Assembly (NCBI GenBank): GCA_963691705.1
Contig: OY829545.1
Location: 32,785,475 to 32,849,474, forward strand
Origin: Viola odorata
Taxonomy: Eukaryota > Streptophyta > Magnoliopsida > Malpighiales > Violaceae
Direction: 5' to 3'
DNA: 64,000 nucleotides
Shown: positions 33,576 through 43,030 of the stretch, in pieces
Layout: every line of letters begins with the position of its first letter
How positions within the stretch are numbered: the stretch's first letter is position 1
Notes under the pieces: generated by a model
Seen by the model: only the letters and a program-made list of their open reading frames with translations
What the model was told of the DNA's origin: nothing
Database searches by the model: none
Made by a program: the position numbers and the translations under genes

Positions 33576-33639
33576 TTGTTGTGGAAATATTTTTTGTTCC
33601 TTGTTGGTTGTCTGTGTAATGTGCAGATAACAAGGAAAG

Positions 33640-34140
33640 GAGGATGTCGGGGTGAAAAGTCCTAGTCTTGGGAGCGGAATGGGCTAATGCAGACGGATCG
33701 TCAAGAGGAGGCACGCCCCGGCGATCCTAATGTATGGTGCTGGAAGTGAAAAATTTCTGGCCTTGCGAGGCCGGCCTTGATCAGGCGGCTCGCTAAGACG
33801 AGACACTTTCCAGCACTGTCGGGAGTGAAAGATCCTATCCTGGGGAAACCCAGAGAGGGTACGCCCCGACTCCCCTAGGGGTGTAAAGTCCTATCCTTGT
33901 GATAGCCCGTGCTCATATAGACGGATGATCATTAAGTGAGGCACGACCCTAGGGAAGATAAAAACTCCACCTCGCAAGTGAAAATCCTATCCTAACGATG
34001 GTAGCGCTAACATAGGCTCCTCGTTAAGTGAGGGCACGTTCCGAGGTGTGAGGGCAACGCTGAGGAAGTGAAAAGTCCTGTCCTCGTGATGGCCAGCCCT
34101 GATCAGGCGGCGCACTAAGTGAGGGCACTTCCCGGTCGAT
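33640..34140. repeat. Degenerate repeat block of E
   Basis: About five diverged units built around GTGAAAAGTCCTATCCT, GGCTCATATAGACGGAT-type and TAAGTGAGGCACG words. No gene. Confidence 0.6.
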
Positions 34141-34242
34141 TGAAGAAATATTAAAGGTCACCGTACCACAGCTAGTAGCCGGAAGGGACAAACCCGGTAA
34201 AGTTTGGCTGGAAGAGTACGGGACACGAACGACATCGGGGGA

Positions 34243-34860
34243 GATCGCGCGGCAATGCCCCAAGGTAATTAAGATTTTTTGATAATATGTCGCTACTAAT
34301 AAAGTGATAAGTGAAAAGGTGCAAAAAATTCGGCACAAGCGACATCTTTGAGGGATCGTGCTAAGTAAGAAAGAAGATCGTGTGGCAATGCCCCAAGGTA
34401 ATTAAGATTTTTTGATAATATGTCGCTACTAATAAAGTGATAAGTGAAAAGGTGCAAAAAATTCGGCACAAGCGACATCTTTGGGGGATCGTGCTAAGTA
34501 AGAAAGAAGATCGCGCGGCAATGCCCCAAGGTAATTAAGATTTTTTGATAATATGTCGCTACTAATAAAGTGATAAGTTAAAAGGTGCAGAAAATTCAGC
34601 GCAAGCGACATCTTTGGGGAATCATGCTAAGTAAGAAAGGAGATCGCGCGGCAATGCCCCAAGGTAATTAAGGTTTTTTGATAATATGTCGCTACTAATA
34701 AAGTGATAAGTGAAAAGGTGCAGAAAATTCGGCACAAGCGACATCTTTGGGGGATCGTGCTAAGTAAGAAAGGAGATCGCGCGGTAATGCCCCAAGGTAA
34801 TTAAGATTTTTTGATGATATGTCGCTACTAACAAAGTGATAAGTGAAAATGTGCAGAAAA
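34243..34860. repeat. 133-bp tandem array of E
   Basis: Units start GATCGCGCGGCAATGCC-like at 34243, 34376, 34509, 34642 and 34775, exactly 133 bp apart, and differ by only a few bases. Each holds CCAAGGTAATTAAG, ATATGTCGCTACTAA and CAAGCGACATCTTTG. Confidence 0.95.
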
Positions 34861-34971
34861 TTGTGCGAACTGTTTACACACGAAAGGATGCTTCCTCAAA
34901 CAAAAGGCCCTAAAAAATACAAAAAGGGGCAAAAAAGTTAGAGCACTCGATGGACAAAAGAGAAATGACAT

Positions 34972-37299
34972 TCACGGCCCGGGCATGCTGTTGTTCCCCT
35001 CGTCAGGCCGTGGCCTTTTCGCCTGGCGGTAGCCCTCTTCCGTGAGGAACCCGGACTTTTTCTTGAAGAGGCGGATGATGGTGTCAGCATCAAAGAAATG
35101 ACGGTCGTGATGCTCAATGAAGCAATCGGCCATGAGACCTGCCACTTGTTCCGAAAACCATTTGCACTTGTCCGCCGTTTCCTCCTTAAGCGCGGCATTC
35201 TTGCTCTGCTCCGCTTGAAGGGCGGCATCCCCAGCGGCCCGGAGTCCTTTGGCCTCTTCCAACTCTTTCCTCACAACTCCCAAACTATTTTCTACACGTT
35301 GTCGCTCCTCAACACTCTTCCGCAGCTCCTCTTGAGCTTCATGAAGCTCCCTTTGGTACTTGCTGATTTCTTCCGAGAGTTGATGGTTAGTGTTGCGCCA
35401 TTCCTGGGAGGAGGATTGGAGAGAGCTCATTCGTCTCATCATATTTGTAGACCAGTAATGGAAACCTTGAAAGCTGGAGAACAGATGAGTCCTTATCTGC
35501 TGCAATTGTTCACCCTCAGCAACGGAGAGGAAACCTCGCTCTTCCTCCTCAACTGACAACAGATGTCCTGCTAGTGAGGCGGATGTTGCTAGGGAGCTGT
35601 CGCCTCCTAACGTTGGGAACCCGCGCTGGCGAATGTTGCTCAAATCAACTTGATGGGTGGCGGCTCCGCTGGAGAGTATAGTGCTTAACTCAGCCACCAT
35701 GCGCGGGGTTTCTATTGGGGGAAGAAAGGGAAAGATTGTCTTAGCCGCAGTGGGAACGAAGAAGAGATCCGGAGGGGACGGAGGGGAACGATTGGACGGC
35801 CCAACGTCAATATTGAAGCCGCTGGACGGTAAGTTTGGGAAGTGCTCCTCTTCAAGAACCTCCAGAAAGTCCAAGGGATTGCTTGAAGGAGGAGATGAGG
35901 CGGCAAAAGAAGAATAAAGCGGCGTAGAGGTAGCCCCGCTCCCTGCCGGGCCAGAACCTTGGTCGCCTGTCAAGGGCCGGCATTGGCAATGCCATCCTGC
36001 CTCTCCTGACCAGCGACAGTGGTGTCCGCTGAAGGGACGTCTTCATTCAGACGCAGTCGCTTGGGACCAAGAATACCCGACAAATCCATACCGTCGCGTG
36101 AAGGAGTGGCAGAAGAGACAACAGCAGCGGTATCCTACGCACAAAAGACAAAGGGGAATTAAGAAACAAATAAAAATACATGGATGGAAAAAATTTATGA
36201 AAACCACCTGAGCAGGAGGGCGTGTAGGAGCGATAACGCGAAGGCGGAGAGTCATTTTCCTTTTTCTAGCGAGAGGAGGATGAGAAGGCGACGCTTGTGT
36301 AGGAGCAATGCCGGGGGAAGAAATTGAAACAGTGGTCGATGTGGCAGTGGCCTCCGCTTGGGGAAGAGAGGAAGACTCAGGCGCAGAAGCGGACGTGCGC
36401 GTAGTATCAGTAGCGGCGTCGGCCGAGGTGGCGGAAAGAGCCCTTTTTTCTCTCTTTTGCTGAGCTCTCTTCTCTCTTTTCTTGATACAATCAAGCTTCC
36501 ACCCGGCGGGAGGATCTGTAGAAATAAGAAAAGAATGTTAGAGTTAGTATTGACATGGAACAGCGATCAGAGGTGTGAAGCTCACTTTGAATGCAATCCT
36601 GAATGTTGCCTCCGCACGCGAGTTCGCGAGTGCGAACACAAAGGATCTCAGACAGATTGAGTAGTTTGTTCAGCCAGTCTTGGTCAGCTGGCCCTAACTC
36701 TGGCCTGTCGTCCCAGGCGGCATCTCTGATGGCTAGATTAAAACCGGTCCGCCACAAAGGCTGGGCAGATTGATGATGAAGAACCCCTTTTTCCAAGCAT
36801 CAATAGAAGATTCAAGGAATAACAGTTTTCAGGTAAAGGGGTTTAAAGCTTCAACATCATAGCGAGGCGATATCGCTATGATGCCGTTATTGTGATGGTA
36901 TAATTGAAAGAGGGAGCGGAGCAACAACAAGGAAGGATATTCATTCCCTATATGTCTACAGAGGGCTATAAAGGCATAAATACCATAGTAGGCGTTTGGA
37001 CTCAGTTGGGCAGCATTTAAATCAAACTCAGAAAGTAATTCAGCAATCAAAGGATCTAGAGGCAGCCGAAAGCCATAATGGAATATTTTGGCGTAAAGAA
37101 CCCTACGGTTGCCGGGTAATTCGCTGTTGAGGCGAAGGGATTTTGGGGCAACTTCGGTGGAGTACCCCTCCAACTGGTCGATGGTGGCATTATAGCTCCG
37201 CAGGCGCTGTCGAAGGACGGCGGTGGAGGTAATGGTGGAAACAGTGGTATTAACATCCCCCTCCCCAGCGGGGCGGGGATAACGGCGATTAAGAGCCAT
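34972..37299 (-). pseudogene. E antisense gene 4: PF04195-like protein, two introns
   Basis: Start MALNRRYPRP at 37299. Residues about 50-150 (HYGFRLPLDPLIAELL, LNAAQLSPNAYYGIYAF) resemble the plant 'putative gypsy-type transposon' domain PF04195. Intron 1 is 36585-36516 (AAA|GTGAGC to CTACAG) and intron 2 is 36207-36135 (CAG|GTGGTT to GCGTAG). Splicing joins frames correctly and places intron 1 at the same site and phase as in antisense gene 3. Exon 2 is basic, with two KREKRA words. Exon 3 has a long coiled coil (about 35650-35100 region) and ends NNSMPGP. Damage: stop at 36829, frameshifts near 36755 and 35975. A TATA box lies upstream. Role unknown. Confidence 0.65.
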
Positions 37300-37466
37300 G
37301 AGCAAGGTAAAGAGAAGAATAGAAAGGAAGGTACCTGTGGTGAGAAGAAGAATGAAGTACCCAGGCGGCGGCGGATTGTAGGAGGAAGAAGAGGAATTGT
37401 TTTCCTTCTTTTTCGTTTCTTTAAAAGAGAGAGGTAATAAAAGATAGGAAGAAAGCACGTGGGGTT

Positions 37467-37478
37467 TTTATATATAAA
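37467..37478 (-). promoter_or_regulatory. TATA box of antisense gene 4
   Basis: TTTATATATAAA, palindromic, about 170 bp upstream of the ATG at 37299. Transcription would start near 37440. Confidence 0.55.
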
Positions 37479-37970
37479 CCCTAGGAACTAAAGGGGATGA
37501 CGGGTCAAGCGATCGAGACGCGTGACGTGTCAAGGGCGGTGAAGCGCGGGTAGTGGGAACAACTCTTGAGGAGCGAAAAGACGTGTTCAGTCCGCCAGTC
37601 CCATTAGCGCTCCCCATTGATGACACGTGGGCTCGGAGCATCACGACTGTCTTCTCCGTATCAAACAAAGAAAGTCAGAGCATTAAATGCTCTGAAAAGG
37701 GCTCAGTCAAACCCGGTGGAAAGGAGCGACAAGCCGTAATGGCGCGGCATGCAAAAGGCGCGAGAAAAAGTAATGAAGCGGCATATGATAAAGAGCGACA
37801 TCGTCAAGAAACACACATTATTCGGTCAAGATTGTAAGGTATGACAATTATTACAAGCAAAGAGGCGATGACAAAGTCCAAATGAAAAAATAATACAATA
37901 AGGGTGTAAGTAGAGAAGCGATGTCACCAATCAAGCGGCATCAAATAGGCTTCCTCCAGGCGTTGACTTG

Positions 37971-40137
37971 TCACTCCTCTTCGGAGGAGAGGAAACCCTC
38001 TTGGCTTTCATCAATCTCTTTCATCCTCGCGAAGGCATACCTGGCGACCTCAGCAGGATCAGCGGCCCTACTACGGTGCTGATCAGTCACCCCGGCGACA
38101 AAGGCCTGTTCAGTCTTCTTCTTCCACCATGTCACCTTCTTGAAAGCTTTCGACAGGTCAGCATCGCGGGATGATACCTCCTCAAGAAGGAATGAGTTCT
38201 TCTTTCTCTCAGCCACCAGCTCAGCCTCCAAAGCTTCGACCTAGGCTTTTCCTTTAGATCTTTCCCGAGTAAGGTCAGCACGGCACTCGCGCAGTTCGGC
38301 TTGAGTGAGTTTGTGGAGTCGCGACAGCTCCTCTACCTTTGCTAGCGCACCAAAGTTTTGAGAATGTGTACCACGGGCCTTAATGAAGTAATGAAGTTGT
38401 CGAAAGGCAGCAAGGCAGTTGTTCATGACGCGCATATACTGAACTTCGGGAGGAAGTTGCAGCAGCCTACTTTCCTCCTCGGAGGCGCGAAACATTTCAC
38501 AGGCCAGGATAGCCGTGGGCTGATCTTGCGACAAGGGGTCTGATATGCCCAGGGCGCGGAACCCCTCAGTCCCAAACTTTGACAGATTTAGTCGGTGAGA
38601 AGGGGCCCCTTGAGGCCCGTCGCGGGAAAGGTCAGCAACAAAGGAAGGGGTGGAGACACCACCTGAGCCCCCAACGTCTCGAATTGAAGTAATGAACAAC
38701 GGAAAAGGGGACTTGGGAGGAAAGTGAGAAGAACCAGGTCCACTGGGGACAGAGGGAGGCACATCAGGAATGCAGCGGCCAATGGGCGAGTGTGGAGGCT
38801 CCATGACAGGAGTGGAGTCTGCAGCGGACGAGGGCATCGTCGCGACAGTAGAGGTTTTATTGAGAGCAACCAATCCCAGAGGCGAGGAAGCGCCACCTAG
38901 AGAAGCCGCGCTCGCCTTTGTCGCGCCAGGAGAAATGGTAGTCTCAGAAGCGACGGCATTTGCGGTATTGGTAGGGGGAGATTGAGTCGCCACCCTTGTC
39001 ACCTGAGCTTCGCTTGCTTCCCTTAGCTTCTTCCGTTGAGCTGAGGAAGCTGGGCGTAGGCTCAACTCTGTGTCCATGTCCTCCATGTCCTCAACTCCGT
39101 AGGAGAAAATCTTTATCTCAGTCACTGGCAAACCAGACCCGGACCTCTTCTTCCGACTGCGCAACCAGTTCTCTACGAAGCGGGAAGTGCGGAGAGAGGA
39201 ACCGCTTTCCCTTGAAAGAATTTCGTCTAAATCTCTTTTCTTTATGGGCATACGGTGATCAGTTCGAACCCCTGCGGAAGTAGAGGGAGCAGTTGTTGAA
39301 GGGGCGGCAACCTTGTGAGGAGCGTCACCCTCAGAGAGCGGACGAGTGATAGTTTCCCCTGCGAAGAAGTAATGTTAGTAAGCAAGGGGGAAGCAAGGCA
39401 GCGGCGAAGCTCAAAAGCTCACCTATGGTACACTCAGTTAAAGGCCTGTACAAGGTAAAGTTTCGGATCTGGAAAGAGGACTCCATCTCCAGCAAGGCGT
39501 TGGCCTGATCCAACTCTTCCCTAGATAGAGGCGCTGGCTTCTCCCAATCAACCACCTCCAGGTTGAAATCAGGACGCTACAGGCGAGAGGGTAATTCTAC
39601 GACAAAGAAGCCGCTATTCCAGTTATCGACGCTCCCCTCAAATCCTTGAAATTTCTGCCAAAAAGGCCTCACTAGAGCGTCATCCCATCTTGGAATAATA
39701 TTAATGAAGCCGTCGCGAAAAACCAGAGTCAAGAACTTGCGGAATAAAGTGACAGAGGGAGCAAGAATATCTTTTAATTCGCAGGCACGAAGGAAGGCGT
39801 AGATACAGCTCCATGAGGGAGGGGTAATCTGTGCAGGGTTAAGCCCGTTCTCGCGCAGCACACGCTCTAGCGTGTCATGAACTGGGAGGCGGAACCCGTA
39901 TTGAAACATCTTAAAATAAAGAATCCTATGAGTTTTCCAGAGCCGGCTATGAAGCCTCATGGTGTCAGAGGGAATAGTGGGGCGATAGCCGCAAGGGAAG
40001 GTAATATTATTGCTTTCCAGTTCAAGACGTAACACAGTGGGGCAAGTAAAGATGCTAGGAGTATTTTCAAGCTCGAGATATCGAGAAATTGGCCTAGGGG
40101 TAGCTAAAGAACTAGACTGAGATCTCGTGCGAGGCAT
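37971..40137 (-). pseudogene. E antisense gene 3: PF04195-like protein, one intron
   Basis: Start MPRTRSQSSS at 40137. Residues about 50-150 (FQYGFRLPVHDTLERVL, LNPAQITPPSWSCIYAF) match the PF04195 pattern. The intron is 39422-39359 (ATAG|GTGAGC to TTCGCAG, 64 bp). Removing it keeps one frame open from exon 1 into MPIKKRDLDEIL and onward, to a coiled-coil tail ending LSSEEE. Total 700 residues, with only two stops (TAG at 39577 and near 38238). It is a paralogue of antisense gene 4, with the same domain order and intron site. No canonical TATA; TTTATAC near 40285 is the best candidate. Its biochemical role is unknown. Confidence 0.7.
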
Positions 40138-40654
40138 CATAGATAAAGCAGCAAAGGAAAATCAAAAGCAAGATCGAGCAGAATACCTTGAGAGAGAGAA
40201 GGCTGAAGTTGATAAGTGAATCGCCTGGATACGAACGAGAGAATTTCCTCGGAGCGAGCGAAAAATGAAGAAAATTATGAAGTATAAAAAGGAGCAAAAA
40301 GATACAAGAAAGAAACGTGTTTCCTTTTAAAAGAGACGGTGGAAGAGTCAGACAGAAGGGCAACCTATTACAACAAGACACGTATGAGGCAAGCGGGACA
40401 CGTGGGAAGACCCTGACAGAAACTTAAAGTCAAGCGCTCGCCTCGAATTTCACAAAAGAAAGGTCCTCTAATTACAAAAAACCCCCAGAAAGAGGATCCT
40501 ATGAAGCGGTAATCGGCTAGTCCAGCGGCGATTAACCCATAAGAGCGACGTTATACTAAGAGCAAAAAAGAAAAAGGCAAGCGGCATTTTACTTCACAAC
40601 TTTTTTTTTTTGTTAAAAAGAAAGCCAGTGGCATCTACAACAAGTGCGGCGTTG
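40138..40654 (-). other. Spacer between antisense genes 3 and 2
   Basis: Presumed promoter and leader of antisense gene 3 and 3' flank of gene 2. I see no ORF that belongs here. Confidence 0.4.
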
Positions 40655-41143
40655 TCAATCTTCGTCCATCCAGTCGACCTCAAAAACATAATCATAGTCC
40701 TCCGGAGGCGATGGCGACTCATTATTATAGAAAGGGAAGGGCTCGTCCATCCTGAAAGGCCTTTTATCAAGCCTAGTCACAGGACATGTCGCGGGAGCAG
40801 TGTCCTCCTTCGAAGCGGCACGGGAGCCTTCTCCAGGGGTCGGGCCGACCAGTTACGGAGCGGCATCTGGCACAGAAATTTTATCCTTGGGAAAAGGACA
40901 AGGAACGGACGGAGACGCTTCATCTTTTTGCTGTAGTGAGAGATAGTGAGGCTCAAAGTTGGCAAAGAAGGATTCGAAGGATCGCTTCTTTGTTTTCTTC
41001 GATCTCTTGCGACCCCGGCGCTTCACAAGACGTTTGGCAGGCCTCCAGGGAGACGTGAGTGGAGGATTGTCAGAATCGGGAGAAGTTGGAGGGGTCGGAG
41101 GAGAGTCGCAAGCAGCAGTGTACAAAAAGCGAGAGTCAGCCAT
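40655..41143 (-). pseudogene. E antisense gene 2: small basic/acidic protein
   Basis: 163 codons from MADSRFLYTA to WMDED, with a single in-frame TAA after PDAAP (about codon 97). A proline-rich start is followed by a strongly basic section (KRLVKRRGRKRSKKTKKR) that looks like a nuclear localisation signal, and then by an acidic, tyrosine-containing C-terminus. A TATA box lies 66-73 bp upstream. No family recognised. The same layout and acidic end are seen in antisense gene 1. Confidence 0.55.
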
Positions 41144-41208
41144 GGAAATATCAGTAACAATAAGAAGAAAGGAGAAAAAAGATGAACAGAAAAGGAAGGG
41201 AAGAACCC

Positions 41209-41216
41209 TTTATATA
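41209..41216 (-). promoter_or_regulatory. TATA box of antisense gene 2
   Basis: CTATATAAAGG on the minus strand, about 70 bp upstream of the ATG. Confidence 0.6.
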
Positions 41217-41693
41217 GCCGAGGGGAGGAAGCGTGCCTGCCTCTCCGCGTATTATAGAGGGCATTCAATGCTATCAGAGGTAGCGTCTGTTGGGAGGAAA
41301 GATCTAACCCCGCAACTATTAAAAATCTGCACCAACCAGGAGGCGCCGAAACCGTTGCCCAATCCGTTAACACGGAAAAGACGGCGCAAAGATATGTTCT
41401 GAACAGACGTGGCTTGAAAGAGTCATCATTATGAGCCAGTTAAGCAAATAACATGGCGAGATCCCAAGGGACATCAAGTTCGAAATTAATGAGAACTGAA
41501 GTTGCTTTTCAAGAGGAGCGGCATAAGAAAGAAGAAAACATCAACGGTGGGGCAAGCGAATAAGGGAAAGCATATTCATTTATTTAAAAGGGCTTAACAG
41601 CCCAAGAGTACAAAAAGTCCTGATGGCCTAGAGTTACAAATGATGGTCCCAGAGGAGCACAGAGAGACGCGCCAAGAGGACCCCTATCACTGG
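41217..41693. other. Spacer between antisense genes 2 and 1
   Basis: No supported gene. It presumably holds upstream promoter sequence of antisense gene 2 and 3' flank of antisense gene 1. Confidence 0.4.
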
Positions 41694-42080
41694 TCAGGCG
41701 TTTGACCCAGCGTCATCATCGTCCCATTCCAGGAAAGGAATTTCCCTAAGGGCGTCCACCAGGGACGTCAGTTCAGAAGAGTAGGCCCTCATGTTCTTCA
41801 GGCAGCATCCCAGCAAGTCCTTCCTATGCTGCAGTGTTGTCATCAGTAGCTGAATCTGAGAAACAGCCACCGACAGCTTCACCGTTTTCTCCACGGGACT
41901 GAAATCCTCCATGGTAACGGCAACCTGCCTAGCCTGCAGGGGAGTCAGCATCCCTTGAAGCTCCAGTATATCCTCTGAGGTCTTCACGCTTAGCGACCCC
42001 AAGAAATCAGTGTCTGCCTGAGTCATGTTCCTCAGGGCATGGGTTTTGGAGAGTAGGAAGTTTTTGGTGACTTCATCCAT
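41694..42080 (-). CDS. E antisense gene 1: small coiled-coil protein
   Basis: Intact frame of 128 residues from MDEVTKNFLL to DDDDAGSNA. I chose this start because it is the ATG nearest the conserved-looking sequence, about 85 bp below a canonical TATA box. A start nine codons upstream is possible. It is leucine-rich and predicted helical (SVKTSEDILELQGML, SVAVSQIQLLMTTLQHRK), with an acidic end. It is the only one of the four antisense genes without a visible break. Function unknown. Confidence 0.55.
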   Translation of the reverse strand: MDEVTKNFLLSKTHALRNMTQADTDFLGSLSVKTSEDILELQGMLTPLQARQVAVTMEDFSPVEKTVKLSVAVSQIQLLMTTLQHRKDLLGCCLKNMRAYSSELTSLVDALREIPFLEWDDDDAGSNA

Positions 42081-42161
42081 AAGGAAAAGAGAGATGAGGA
42101 AATTCAAAGAGAGAGGTGAAAAAGCTGTGAGAATTATGAAGCAAGTGCAAAATGAAAAGCC

Positions 42162-42169
42162 TATTTATA
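42162..42169 (-). promoter_or_regulatory. TATA box of antisense gene 1
   Basis: CTATAAATAG on the minus strand, a textbook plant TATA box, between antisense gene 1 and the 3' LTR. Confidence 0.65.
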
Positions 42170-42309
42170 GACTTCGGAAAAAGGCATTTCGAAAATATAC
42201 CTTTATCGATCGTCGAGCTCGCATTGGGGGAGAGACCTCTGAAGGGACAGGACCGGAGATGCGGCAATAGCCCTTGGTAAACACTCGGGCTAGTTTTTGT
42301 TTGGGCATA

Positions 42310-42840
42310 TGATAACTATTGATACCACTGAAGCGGCATCTCTCCTACCCCGCCGGGTGACCCGACCATCATACTGTACTTGCCGCGGGAGACGAGGCCC
42401 TGTTCATGCCGCCCATAGCCTGGCGACCGGCCCTGGGATGGTCGACTTCAGCGGGGGGGCTCTCATGCGACATCCACACGGCGGCATCCCATCCCAAGTC
42501 ATCTGTGACGTCACTCCGCGTGACGTCACTCGTGTGACATCACTCAAGGCCACTACAGCGGCATATACCACTCCAGCGACACCTACCAGGGACTCTTCCT
42601 ACCCCTGTCGGTACACTCTTCCCTTTGTCTATAAATACCCTCACCTTTTCAGACAAGAGGGTAAGCTTAAGATAGCGTACTGAACCCCTGCCACTTTGAC
42701 TACTCACACTGACTTTGGCATCAGAGTGTTTACGCCGGAGACCCCCTCCGGCGCATTGCAAGTGACGAAGACCCCCGCACAGTGTTCCTGACCACCCCGG
42801 ATCAAGCCAATCCTGCTCTGTACCCCCCAGACTCTTATCA
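42310..42840 (+). mobile_element. E 3' LTR
   Basis: 531 bp, ends TGATAACT and CTTATCA. It carries the triple TGACG-type motif at 42505-42545 and a TATA box at 42630-42637. Confidence 0.9.
42505..42545 (+). promoter_or_regulatory. Triple TGACG-type motif in the E 3' LTR
   Basis: TGACGTCACT, TGACGTCACT and TGACATCACT again, with only the linkers changed relative to the 5' LTR. Confidence 0.65.
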
Positions 42841-42845
42841 CTTAT
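42841..42845. repeat. Target-site duplication of element E, right copy
   Basis: CTTAT, matching 26880-26884. Confidence 0.9.
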
Positions 42846-43030
42846 CTTTAGGGTCGTTATCCTTCTAATTTGATGCAGTTGTTATCTAGGCAGAATTGAC
42901 TTTGTCGAGGCCTAGCTTGCTGACTGGTTTGTTTATTCTCGTGCCTTGGCTGATTGTGTCTGTTCTTTTCTAGGGCTGTTTTTAGTTTTGTGAATGCTCG
43001 AGGGCGAGAATTGGGCAATGTGGGGATGTT
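42846..43030 (+). other. End of C internal region with polypurine-like tract
   Basis: Continues the C 3' module (GGGTCGTTATCC, also GGGGTCGTTACC in B). It ends GGGCAATGTGGGGATGTT just before the LTR start TGATAGCATG, a plausible priming tract. Confidence 0.6.

Larger units (their letters stand above)
26885..42840 (+). mobile_element. Element E: Tat-lineage (Retand-like) gypsy element with antisense genes
   Basis: 15.96 kb, LTRs of about 530 bp with ends TGATAACT and CTTATCA, TSD CTTAT. Order: LTR, PBS, gag, pol (gap, RT, RNase H, second RNase H, integrase), hairpin minisatellite, degenerate repeat, 133-bp array, four minus-strand genes, LTR. Two RNase H domains are characteristic of Tat-lineage elements, and extra antisense ORFs between pol and the 3' LTR are known for Grande/Retand-type relatives. 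I count about 20-25 differences between the LTRs, so it is older than D. Confidence 0.9.

Noticed and set aside
32301..33714. Several overlapping minus-strand ORFs of 130-226 codons rich in HAHGMS or CPRHV
   Set aside because: They are translations of the hairpin minisatellite in several frames at once; the repeat lacks stops by chance and there is no start or domain evidence.
32320..34860. CRISPR-like array because of regularly spaced palindromic repeats
   Set aside because: There are no unique spacers, the linkers are repeated too, and the context is a plant retrotransposon.
36358..36660. Plus-strand ORF of 100 codons opposite antisense gene 4
   Set aside because: Shadow of the coding minus strand; it crosses the predicted antisense intron.
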